In this document: positions 42,052-48,894 of the stretch, piece by piece
How positions within the stretch are numbered: the first letter of the stretch is position 1
Layout: each line of letters opens with the position of its first letter
DNA from: Candidatus Methanodesulfokora washburnensis
Lineage (GTDB): Archaea; Korarchaeota; Korarchaeia; Korarchaeales; Korarchaeaceae
Length of the DNA stretch: 48,894 nt
NCBI RefSeq assembly: GCF_003947435.1
Contig: NZ_RCOS01000070.1
Location: forward strand, 1-48,894
Reading direction: 5' to 3'
Notes under the pieces: model-generated
The model's database searches: none
The model's input: the letters and a program-made list of their open reading frames with translations, nothing else
What the model was told of the DNA's origin: nothing
Made by a program: the position numbers and the translations under genes

Positions 42052-43305
42052 TCAAATTTCTGAAACCCATTTCCGAAGCGGCACAAGCCTTATCCTCCTG
42101 TTCTCGTGAAGGAGCTCATCCTCATAGTCCCATGTCACAAAAAGCAGCTCATTCGATTTAAATATGCTTCCAGCCTTTATCAAGGCCTCAACATCCTTTT
42201 TATCTATCTCATCCCTTCCTGAGGCATAAGTGACCTGCATCAGTTTTATTCCCCCTTCCTTCACCAAGAAGTCCACCTCATATCCTCTGAAGCTGAGGTA
42301 AAATATGTTTTCATTCGGAAAAAGCCCTCTCTTCAGGAGCTCGAGGAACACAACGTTCTCAAGAAGCTTACCAAGTTCCTCTCGCTCCATGAAGGAGTAA
42401 ATTCCGTTGTCAACTAGGTAAAATTTTGGCATGCTCAACTCTATTTTCCTCCTGCTCCACCCGAATTTCTTCAGGAAGAAGCCAAAGTTCACATCCTCAA
42501 CAATCCTCTGAAATGCATACAGGGTTTTCTTGCTGATTTTCTCTCCCTGAGATTTCAAAGAATTGAAAACCTTGTGCACAGAGAATGTGGAGGCATTGGA
42601 GGAAATGCAGGACCTCAGGAAGAACTCCAGCGCATGTCTATTCCTTATACCAAACCTCTCTATTATGTCCTTGTAAATTACGAGGTCTATGTATTCCCTG
42701 AAGAACCTAAGAGGATCCACGTTTCCGAGAACTATATCTGGAAAGAATCCCCTCCTCAGACATGAGGATAGGATATGCCTAACTTTAGCCACATCATATG
42801 AGCTGTAGTGCTTTCTTATCTTTATTCCATTTATTCTTAATACCTCAGATATTGAAAATGGAAATACGTAGAGAGGTAGAGCCCTCCCCCTGAGCTGAGT
42901 TGATATCTCCCTTCCCAAGAGCTTGGACGATGACCCGGTGACAAAGATGTAATACCTCTTTCTCTCATAAAGGGAGTAAACATGCCTCTCCCAGTCTCTG
43001 AGTCCCTGAATTTCATCCAAGAATATATAAGAAGGCTCCCTTCCATATATTTCATAATGTGAAATTATTGCTTCATCGAGCTCCTTAATCTCTATAGGCT
43101 CCTCGAAGTTCAGGAAGACAAAGTCCTCATCGCTGAGCTCTCTTCTTCCGATCAAGTTGTAAAGAAAGTAGGTTTTTCCAGCTCTTCTCGGCCCTATCAC
43201 CGATATTATGAAGTTTTTGTTCTCCTTAGCCTCTATATCTCTGTTCTCAACTCTCAGATCCCTTATGCTCTCCTTCTTAGTTAGCATGTATCTTTTCAGA
43301 TCCAT
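42052..43305 (-). CDS. Archaeal AAA ATPase with DUF4143-like C-terminus
   Basis: 417 residues. Walker A GPRRAGKTYFLYNL is near residue 36, Walker B YIFLDEIQGL near 94, a sensor VTGSSSKLL follows, and a C-terminal region contains YEVDFLVKEGG (a PD-(D/E)XK-like pattern). It belongs to the abundant archaeal ATPase group often found in variable loci. The role is unknown. It is monocistronic, with TATA-like CTTTTAATTATAG about 28 bases upstream. Confidence 0.85.
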   Translation of the reverse strand: MDLKRYMLTKKESIRDLRVENRDIEAKENKNFIISVIGPRRAGKTYFLYNLIGRRELSDEDFVFLNFEEPIEIKELDEAIISHYEIYGREPSYIFLDEIQGLRDWERHVYSLYERKRYYIFVTGSSSKLLGREISTQLRGRALPLYVFPFSISEVLRINGIKIRKHYSSYDVAKVRHILSSCLRRGFFPDIVLGNVDPLRFFREYIDLVIYKDIIERFGIRNRHALEFFLRSCISSNASTFSVHKVFNSLKSQGEKISKKTLYAFQRIVEDVNFGFFLKKFGWSRRKIELSMPKFYLVDNGIYSFMEREELGKLLENVVFLELLKRGLFPNENIFYLSFRGYEVDFLVKEGGIKLMQVTYASGRDEIDKKDVEALIKAGSIFKSNELLFVTWDYEDELLHENRRIRLVPLRKWVSEI

Positions 43306-43429
43306 TGTACCATATAGGGGGAAACTATAATTAAAAGTTTACCCTTTAAGGGGGAAATTTATTCGGGAAATAATTCACATTATTCGATTAAATATTACGA
43401 ATAAATTCTTTAGTCGCTCGAAAATAACG

Positions 43430-43816
43430 CTACCTCCTCATCTTGGGGATGTATAAAGGATACTTTGATCGTATTAATCCGCCTATAAATCCACCAATAG
43501 CGCTTAACAGGGCGCTTCTCAGGCTCTCTGAGACAAAACCTATTAAAGAGACATATTGTAGCATTTCGAAAAATGGTGCCAAAAAGGGCAGGATGAAAGA
43601 TATCAATCGAAAGGCAAAAGCGAAGATAAGTCCAATTATCAGGCCTTTTAGTATTCCCGAGATAAAACCTGCTATTAATCCCCTTATAGGTCTGATTGCA
43701 ATATACCCAGCCACGAATCCTGCGATAAAGTTGCCGATCACTGGAAGTGCGCTCTCTAGGAGGGAGTTCAGGACAAAACCCACTAGAATGCCTATGAGAA
43801 GCCTTCCTCCAATCAA
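43430..43816 (-). CDS. Small glycine-rich membrane protein (DUF5518-like)
   Basis: 128 residues with about four membrane segments rich in Gly, Ile and Phe (GRLLIGILVGFVLNSLLES, GNFIAGFVAGYIA, GLIAGFISGILKG), and a basic tail IPKMRR. It looks like archaeal DUF5518-type proteins, with weak support. TTG start at 43816, with CTTTATATAG about 32 bases upstream. Function unknown. Confidence 0.55.
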   Translation of the reverse strand: MIGGRLLIGILVGFVLNSLLESALPVIGNFIAGFVAGYIAIRPIRGLIAGFISGILKGLIIGLIFAFAFRLISFILPFLAPFFEMLQYVSLIGFVSESLRSALLSAIGGFIGGLIRSKYPLYIPKMRR

Positions 43817-43938
43817 CGCTAAATTTACACAGCAATTTCTATATAAAGCTCTTTAGCATTTTTAAATTATTTCTGTAGGTCTTCCTTGAACTTCTCAAAA
43901 TTAGTAGGTGGTAAGAAACTTCTAGATCAACTTAATAA

Positions 43939-43968
43939 CTTTTATCAATGCTTCTTGATAAAAGCATT
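43939..43968 (-). terminator. Hairpin with two alternative stems
   Basis: CTTTTATCAA (43939-43948) and TTGATAAAAG (43955-43964) form a perfect 10-bp stem with a 6-base loop. AATGCTT (43947-43953) and AAGCATT (43962-43968) form an alternative 7-bp stem that excludes the first. It lies about 30 bases past the stop of the secreted-protein gene. Confidence 0.45.
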
Positions 43969-43996
43969 GTAAATTAAGATATAAATTTACTTAATG

Positions 43997-45166
43997 TCAG
44001 ACCTTGGCAATCAAGGTTATCTCATTCCTCTCGACATCCGCATTTCCGTTTAAGTCCTCCCACTTAATAATAATGTAGGAATTGAAAACTGGCTTCTCCG
44101 ATAAAAGAAGAAGGGCAGCTTTTGTCCCATACCTATGTGTTCCCATGGCATATATCCTCCCATTCTTCAGCAGTATGATTGCATAATCTGTCTTCTGCCA
44201 TTTGCTCTCGTAAACAGATCCATTCACGATCATCTTATCCTTTGTAAAGCTAACTCCCGATGATGAAGCAGCATTGGCACTGAGATAATTGACAAATGGT
44301 CCTCCAACTATCACATTTCCAGTCGGTGAGAATGCAGGTGATTGAAAGTACGTCCTGGCGCTGTTAGCATCAACTGCAGAGAATACTGTAAAATAAGGCG
44401 AGTTGAGAATTGATGTGCATGGCAGCTCCACTGCTTCAGCTGCCTTCTCAAATGAGCCGAACACATATATCTGGTCATAACTGGGGAGAAAATAGGAGAC
44501 AACGCTCCCATTGAACCAAGGGAATATCTCAGGGGACCATATGTATGCATATCCTCTTGAGTCCCCAGAGACATTCCAGACACCCCATGCTCTCACAGGA
44601 TAGGTGGTTGAGTTAAGCCTAGCAGCCGCCCCTGTCTTTGCAATGAAATAAGGGTAGGATGAAGCTATCTCATCTGTTGTGGCATTTGCCGTGAAATTAG
44701 CTGATGTTATGTTTGCAAGTATTCTATCAGGCAGTTTTATCCAGTTATTGCTGCTGTCCACGACTCTGAAGTAAGGGATCCCCCGGTGATCTCCCACCCT
44801 TATTCTGACATCTCCGGTGATTATTACATATAAACTTCCGGTGCTGCCATACTGACTTCCGTTGAACACAAACCCTCTTGAGATGTTCATGTAGGCAACT
44901 GCTCCTCCTGGGCCATCCATTCTGACAAGAGCATATCCCATGCCATGAGAGGTGTTCACCTTCAGCACATGGAGGGAGAACCCGGGCCATGGTATCTTTA
45001 CATCAGCTCCATCATGCAGATCTATCAGGCCTGTCTGCAGGTAAAATCCCTTCCCCGGAAGTGGCACTATGTTTTTGCCGCTAAGATCTGGAGAGTAAAC
45101 CAGAATTGTCGGAATCATCACAAGAAGGAGGATAGCAAATTTTGTTGCCTTGGAAATCATCATCAT
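43997..45166 (-). CDS. Secreted or surface protein of unknown function
   Basis: 389 residues. The N-terminus MMMISKATKFAILLLVM... is a signal peptide or anchor. The rest is beta-rich and polar, with about ten N-x-S/T glycosylation sequons (for example NTS, NIS, NFT, NAT, NST, NVS), as in archaeal surface proteins. Repeated SPxF and GGPF loops suggest a beta-propeller or sandwich, but no family was recognised. The C-terminal WEDLNGNADVERNE is acidic and could bind calcium. No membrane anchor at the end. Transcribed alone. Confidence 0.7.
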   Translation of the reverse strand: MMMISKATKFAILLLVMIPTILVYSPDLSGKNIVPLPGKGFYLQTGLIDLHDGADVKIPWPGFSLHVLKVNTSHGMGYALVRMDGPGGAVAYMNISRGFVFNGSQYGSTGSLYVIITGDVRIRVGDHRGIPYFRVVDSSNNWIKLPDRILANITSANFTANATTDEIASSYPYFIAKTGAAARLNSTTYPVRAWGVWNVSGDSRGYAYIWSPEIFPWFNGSVVSYFLPSYDQIYVFGSFEKAAEAVELPCTSILNSPYFTVFSAVDANSARTYFQSPAFSPTGNVIVGGPFVNYLSANAASSSGVSFTKDKMIVNGSVYESKWQKTDYAIILLKNGRIYAMGTHRYGTKAALLLLSEKPVFNSYIIIKWEDLNGNADVERNEITLIAKV

Positions 45167-45368
45167 ATTATCTACAGAAATTCAGTGCACTTCCTTAAAT
45201 TCTTTTCGTTTAGAAACAGCTTGTAAAAATAACAACTGCATAATCCTGCTTGAATCTCAAAAATCCTGATTAGATTCGCTGTTCTCGGAAAGGTGGATCC
45301 CAGTGAACTTCATCGGTTGATGAGCATTTAGCAGCCGTGAAACCTGTCATGGCTAAACTGAGGAGATG

Positions 45369-45497
45369 TCACAGCGGTAAAATGCCTTTATCAGCCACCT
45401 TCTCCAGCTTTTTCAGCGGTATATCTATGACAGGAGTCATAAAGCTTGGAAAATCGCCTACTATCGTAAAGTGCACAGGTTCATCCCCATGAACTGG
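45369..45497 (-). pseudogene. Possible gene remnant in the gap 45167-45576
   Basis: A minus-strand frame of 42 codons without a proper start reads protein-like: PVHGDEPVHFTIVGDF, then PSFMTPVIDIPLKKLEKV, ending ADKGILPL and TGA. It looks like the C-terminal end of a lost gene. The family was not recognised. The remainder of the 410-base gap shows no gene. A TTGATGA...CTGA pair at about 45318-45362 was considered as a C/D-box RNA and rejected. Confidence 0.3.
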
Positions 45498-45576
45498 TTA
45501 TGGAGCAGAACTATGAGTTCTTTTTAATAAAATTGACGCTTATTTTAATTCCTTTATAAATATTTCTATCTTATGA

Positions 45577-46200
45577 CTACTCTACTAATCCGCCATATAT
45601 TGTATCAATCCCCAGTTCCCTCGCCCTCTCATAAGCATCTCTGTCCAGATTAACAGCAACCAGGATAAGCTTCTCAGGCTCTCTGCTCAGTATTTTCTTA
45701 ACTATCTCGGATTTCTCCTTGAACCACTCGACATCATCTAGCTGCGCATGAGATTTAACTTCTATGAAGTATGTTTTTTCATCATGTATATAAACATCTA
45801 GGTCGAGCCTCGTGCCCTTTCTGCAATATCTGCCATCTATGTCCTTGTATGTGAACTTCTGCACTTCTCCCGGCTCTATTCCCCTCTCCTGAAGAGCATG
45901 TTTGTATATTCTCAGGATAGTCTTCTCAAGATCCGTTCCCCACCTCCTCCCAAGGAACCCAACTGCAACCTTTAGCTCCCCGATTGCAACAGCAAGTTCC
46001 TCAACTCTCTCCGATAGGGTCTTTATCGCCTTTGAATGCTCCTCTATTACTTTTGAATGCTCCTCTATCCTCTTTTCAATATTCTCAAGCCTGCTTAATA
46101 TTTCATCTAGTCCTACTAGCCCTCTAACTGCCAGTCTAAACTCCTCATCTGTCCTTAGGAGCTCTATGAACTCCCTTCTCAGTTTCTGCTTGCTTTCCAT
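45577..46200 (-). CDS. Coiled-coil PD-(D/E)XK nuclease-like protein (DUF3782-like)
   Basis: 207 residues. A coiled coil at about 30-80 has a short repeat (IEEHSKVIEEHSKAIK). The C-terminal domain has LDLDVYIHDEKTYFIEVKS, the D...ExK arrangement of PD-(D/E)XK nucleases, followed by ILVAVNLDRDAYERA. Proteins of this kind are common and variable in Thermoproteota. No biological role is established. ATG after AAGGAAGG. Confidence 0.75.
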   Translation of the reverse strand: MESKQKLRREFIELLRTDEEFRLAVRGLVGLDEILSRLENIEKRIEEHSKVIEEHSKAIKTLSERVEELAVAIGELKVAVGFLGRRWGTDLEKTILRIYKHALQERGIEPGEVQKFTYKDIDGRYCRKGTRLDLDVYIHDEKTYFIEVKSHAQLDDVEWFKEKSEIVKKILSREPEKLILVAVNLDRDAYERARELGIDTIYGGLVE

Positions 46201-46250
46201 CCTTCCTTAAAGAAAGAAGTTATATAAAAATCTTGATGAATGTTTTCTGT

Positions 46251-47147
46251 TCATCTCTTTTTTGTAGCTAGAAGCACTATCGCTGCTGTTATCAACCATG
46301 AAAATATTCCAATTAATCCAAGACCTCCATAGATCTCATCCAAGGAATTTGGTACCATCTCGCCGGGAAAGGCAACGAACAACGTCATTCCCCATATCGC
46401 ATTTATAGCTCCGTGAAGGGAGACAGCAGGAAGGATGCTTGAGGATATGGCTGTGAGTCTGAGCATGGATGTTGTGAAAACTATGCACATGATGGTGAAG
46501 AGGGGAATTCCAGCAGCTCTAATAGAGGGATAGTTGTGCCCTAGCAGAACTATGGCTGTTGAGTGCCAGAGGCCCCATATGAATCCTATAACAACAGTGC
46601 TCCTGAGGTCATCTTTTCTGCCCATGAGGTCGAAGAGATAGCCCCTCCATCCTATCTCCTCACCCAGGGCATATATGGAGTTTATCGTGATAGCCGCTGG
46701 ATAGCCAACAATAAGCTGTGCTATTAGTAAAATCCTCGCAAAATCCTCATTTATAAGCCCTCCGCTTTCCTTTACGGCTATTCTCACAAATTTCTCGATG
46801 GATAGCACGCCAAGAACTGCCGATAGCAGGAGGAATATTCCAAATGCAAGATATACTATAAGAGGGGCTAGAAGAAAGTGCTTTATCGTCCTCCTGCTGA
46901 AATTTACATATCTTTTAATGGATTCCCTGATGCTTCGTCCTTCGAGATGCAGACATAAAGCTGTTGCAGCAGTGGGAGCATACATCCTCAGGAGACCCCA
47001 TACCATTGCAGCCAAGCTGCTCATAAGGGCATTCTGGGGATTATAAGGGCCTCCTGTCATTAATGAGTTGTAGAGAATTAGATCCAAGATAAGAGCAAGT
47101 CCAAATGACACAACTATGTAAATTGAAATTAAAGATCTTAAGCTCAC
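46251..47147 (-). CDS. CPBP-family intramembrane metalloprotease
   Basis: 298 residues with about eight membrane segments. The three CPBP (ABI/Rce1-like) motifs are present: GEEIGWRGYLFD (EExxxR), GFIWGLWHS (FxxxWH) and SLHGAIN. The Glu pair and His residues would bind the catalytic zinc within the membrane. Substrates of archaeal members are unknown. GTG start at 47147 behind GAGGGTGAATTC. Monocistronic. Confidence 0.85.
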   Translation of the reverse strand: MSLRSLISIYIVVSFGLALILDLILYNSLMTGGPYNPQNALMSSLAAMVWGLLRMYAPTAATALCLHLEGRSIRESIKRYVNFSRRTIKHFLLAPLIVYLAFGIFLLLSAVLGVLSIEKFVRIAVKESGGLINEDFARILLIAQLIVGYPAAITINSIYALGEEIGWRGYLFDLMGRKDDLRSTVVIGFIWGLWHSTAIVLLGHNYPSIRAAGIPLFTIMCIVFTTSMLRLTAISSSILPAVSLHGAINAIWGMTLFVAFPGEMVPNSLDEIYGGLGLIGIFSWLITAAIVLLATKKR

Positions 47148-47281
47148 GAATTCACCCTCGCTTTCCTCTTATCTAGGATATTAAACTTGCTGTTAAGCTT
47201 AGAGCTATTGAATGATATTCATTAGATCTCTCGAAAAATTCTCCAGAAAGACTTGATTTACTATATTCATCCTAGGACGAG

Positions 47282-48475
47282 CTACAGTAGGGATATAAGG
47301 ATAGTGAGGATCAAGCTTATGGCCACTGCAGGCACTAAGTACTTGTACACTCCGGAATACCTCGCCTTATAATACTCCAACGTTAGAACAAGGCATAGAT
47401 GAACTGGAGAGAGCATAACTCCGAGATAGCCACCAGTATAGCTTATCAGCAGAAAGATATCCTTTATATTAGAGGAAGTTCCTATTATCTCGCTCAGCAA
47501 TGGGAATGCTGTGCCTGTGTAAACGTATTCTCCAGCAGTTGTTATCCCTATTATGAAGGTTATCAGAAAGCAGAGCGAGAGAGCTGGTATGCTCCTCGAT
47601 ACCATGAAGTTGTATAGAGCTAGAGCAGCGTTACTATCGTACACATATTGAGTGAACATAGTCACAGCAACTACCACAGCTAATATCTTGAAGGAGAGGG
47701 CAAATTTCAGCCCCTCTTTTACCTCCTTTTTCGAGGGCCTGGTATATATGGTCACTATTAATGCGGATATAAGGAGAGATAGATCTACTGAGAGTCTGAT
47801 TATGAAGATGAGGATCACTAAAATCAAGAAGGGCCAGAGATTCATCAAAGCTCTGTAGCTAACCTTCTCTCTTTCAAATGAGCTGCTGAATTTCCTGATC
47901 CCCAAGGCAAAGAGGAGAAGACCAGCAACATACGATGCTATAGCAGCAGGATATGTGGCCTCTATTATCCTAACTACAGATGTCTTGAGAATCACTGATG
48001 CTATTATTATAGATTGGAATATAGGCCATACTGGTATAGTTACATGTCTGAACCAGTAATTTATGAAAGTAGCAAAGTCGCTATCTAACTTCTGCTTCTC
48101 CATATAGTGCTCCTTCATCATCATTGCTGATACCAGCGCTCCTCCAGGCATCGGTATGAGACCTATCAGGATTGGAATGAATATAGAGGCAAACCTGGGG
48201 CCCAAGCTGACGGCAAAATTTGTGATTCTATCAAGTATCCCACTTACCTTCATCATATATGAGAGAAAGAGGGCAGATGAGAAAGCTGTTATGAGGGAGA
48301 GAGTGCTTCTCGAGAATATACCCCTGAAAGTTGATTCAAGAAACGATATTCCAAGCGTTAGGACTCCAAATGATATTGCTGAGGCCAGGACAGCTATATG
48401 AACTTCCTGCTTCGCTATCAGAAGTCCTATGAGTAAGGCTATAGATATAGCGAAGCTGAGGACGGGATCTATCAT
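47282..48475 (-). CDS. DUF401-family membrane transporter-like protein
   Basis: 397 residues with about ten to eleven membrane helices. It matches the archaeal DUF401 family, which belongs to the IT/gluconate-permease-like superfamily. It has the helical hairpin GLIPMPGGALVSAMMM and a second one near ITTAGEYVYTGTAFPL in the second half. Substrate unknown. TATA-like ATATTTTTAAAG is about 33 bases before the ATG. Divergent from the DUF131 gene across a 206-base gap with only the two promoters visible. Confidence 0.8.
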   Translation of the reverse strand: MIDPVLSFAISIALLIGLLIAKQEVHIAVLASAISFGVLTLGISFLESTFRGIFSRSTLSLITAFSSALFLSYMMKVSGILDRITNFAVSLGPRFASIFIPILIGLIPMPGGALVSAMMMKEHYMEKQKLDSDFATFINYWFRHVTIPVWPIFQSIIIASVILKTSVVRIIEATYPAAIASYVAGLLLFALGIRKFSSSFEREKVSYRALMNLWPFLILVILIFIIRLSVDLSLLISALIVTIYTRPSKKEVKEGLKFALSFKILAVVVAVTMFTQYVYDSNAALALYNFMVSRSIPALSLCFLITFIIGITTAGEYVYTGTAFPLLSEIIGTSSNIKDIFLLISYTGGYLGVMLSPVHLCLVLTLEYYKARYSGVYKYLVPAVAISLILTILISLL

Positions 48476-48647
48476 CAGATGCCGGCACTTTCATCCTTCT
48501 TTAAAAATATTTTGCATAAGGATCGCGGAGAGATTGGCTTTATTGGAATATATCTTCGGCTCAATCTAATACTTTAATATAAGGAAAGAAAATTGCATTT
48601 ATTTTTCTAGAATTTTAAGCTTCATCGGAGAACTCTCAACTGATCAT

Positions 48648-48658
48648 AAGATTTTTAA
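48648..48658 (+). promoter_or_regulatory. TATA-like promoter of the DUF131 gene
   Basis: AGATTTTTAAG is centred about 29 bases before the ATG at 48682, implying a leaderless transcript. Confidence 0.45.
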
Positions 48659-48681
48659 GGGAGAAAGAATCAATAAGTGAG

Positions 48682-48894
48682 ATGGAGATAGCTGTCCTAA
48701 CATTTCTTCTGATTATAGCTGCCTTTTTCCTGATAACAGTGGGTATGTTGCTCCTCTTTCTGCATAGCTTGAGAGAGGGAGGAAAGGTAGAAGGAGGAGG
48801 AGTCCTTGTAATAGGCCCGTTTCCGATAGTTTTTGGCACAAACCAGAGGATAGCAAGAGATCTTATGGTAATAACCCTGATATTCATGATAGCA
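48682..48894 (+). CDS. DUF131-family membrane protein, cut by the window edge
   Basis: 71 codons are in the window and the frame is still open at the last base. An N-terminal membrane helix (VLTFLLIIAAFFLITVGMLL) is followed by the family hallmark GGGVLVIGPFPIVFGTN and the start of a second helix (MVITLIFMIA). DUF131 (TIGR00304) proteins are small, archaea-specific, two-helix proteins of unknown function. Full members are about 75-85 residues, so little is missing. Confidence 0.75.
   Translation, partial: MEIAVLTFLLIIAAFFLITVGMLLLFLHSLREGGKVEGGGVLVIGPFPIVFGTNQRIARDLMVITLIFMIA

Noticed and set aside
43410-43835. Minus-strand 141-codon frame
   Set aside because: Out-of-frame shadow of the small glycine-rich membrane protein. 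Its composition is unlike a protein.
45318-45362. TTGATGA...CTGA pair resembling a C/D-box sRNA
   Set aside because: The first C-box base is wrong, no internal D'/C' pair is seen and the spacing is too short for a normal archaeal guide RNA.

Overview
The window looks like the chromosome of an anaerobic, thermophilic archaeon, most likely of the Thermoproteota (crenarchaeal) side. The reasons are archaeal families (Sua5, DUF131, DUF401, HTH-10 and HTH-phosphoribosyltransferase regulators, repeated VapBC pairs), heavy use of AGG/AGA and ATA codons, TATA boxes about 25-30 nt before many start codons (leaderless genes), and GGAGGTGA-type ribosome sites inside operons. The species cannot be fixed from sequence alone. 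No tRNA, rRNA, CRISPR array or insertion sequence was seen.

Layout. 1-4992: end of sua5, a broken small membrane-protein gene, a minus-strand vapB-vapC-DUF429 group, an ECF S-component with an SDR gene, and two unrecognised proteins. 5073-9940: a minus-strand BMP-type (nucleoside-like) ABC importer. 10185-11461: a TPR protein and a methyltransferase. 11691-24212: the largest operon, cooF-cooS-cooC-cooT followed by a Hyf-type group 4 [NiFe]-hydrogenase and a small unknown protein. 24209-30461: a tungsten aldehyde oxidoreductase island, with a radical SAM/ModE-like fusion, a GltD-like flavoprotein, a four-cluster ferredoxin, AOR, a radical SAM/SPASM maturase and a MoaD-like protein. 30700-34314: a vapBC pair, an HTH-10 regulator back to back with two membrane-protein genes, and a decayed partial copy of the vapBC pair. 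34448-39629: an HTH-PRTase regulator and carAB. 39813-42021: PadR plus an ABC exporter. 42052-48894: an ATPase, membrane and secreted proteins, a coiled-coil nuclease-like protein, a CPBP protease, a DUF401 permease and the start of a DUF131 gene.

How the genes fit together. CooS oxidises CO with water, CooF passes electrons to the membrane-bound Hyf-type hydrogenase, and proton reduction is coupled to ion pumping by three antiporter-like subunits, giving hydrogenogenic CO metabolism. The adjoining AOR island resembles the three-subunit AorABC type (tungsten, Fe-S and FAD subunits), which could link aldehyde/acid chemistry to NAD(P) and ferredoxin. The ModE-like fusion between the two systems is a candidate metal- or redox-responsive regulator.

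The least familiar items are the radical SAM-ModE fusion, the HTH-10/membrane-protein module with abutting start codons and a perfect 14-bp palindrome, the apparent ATT start of one vapC, and several small broken reading frames in the gaps.
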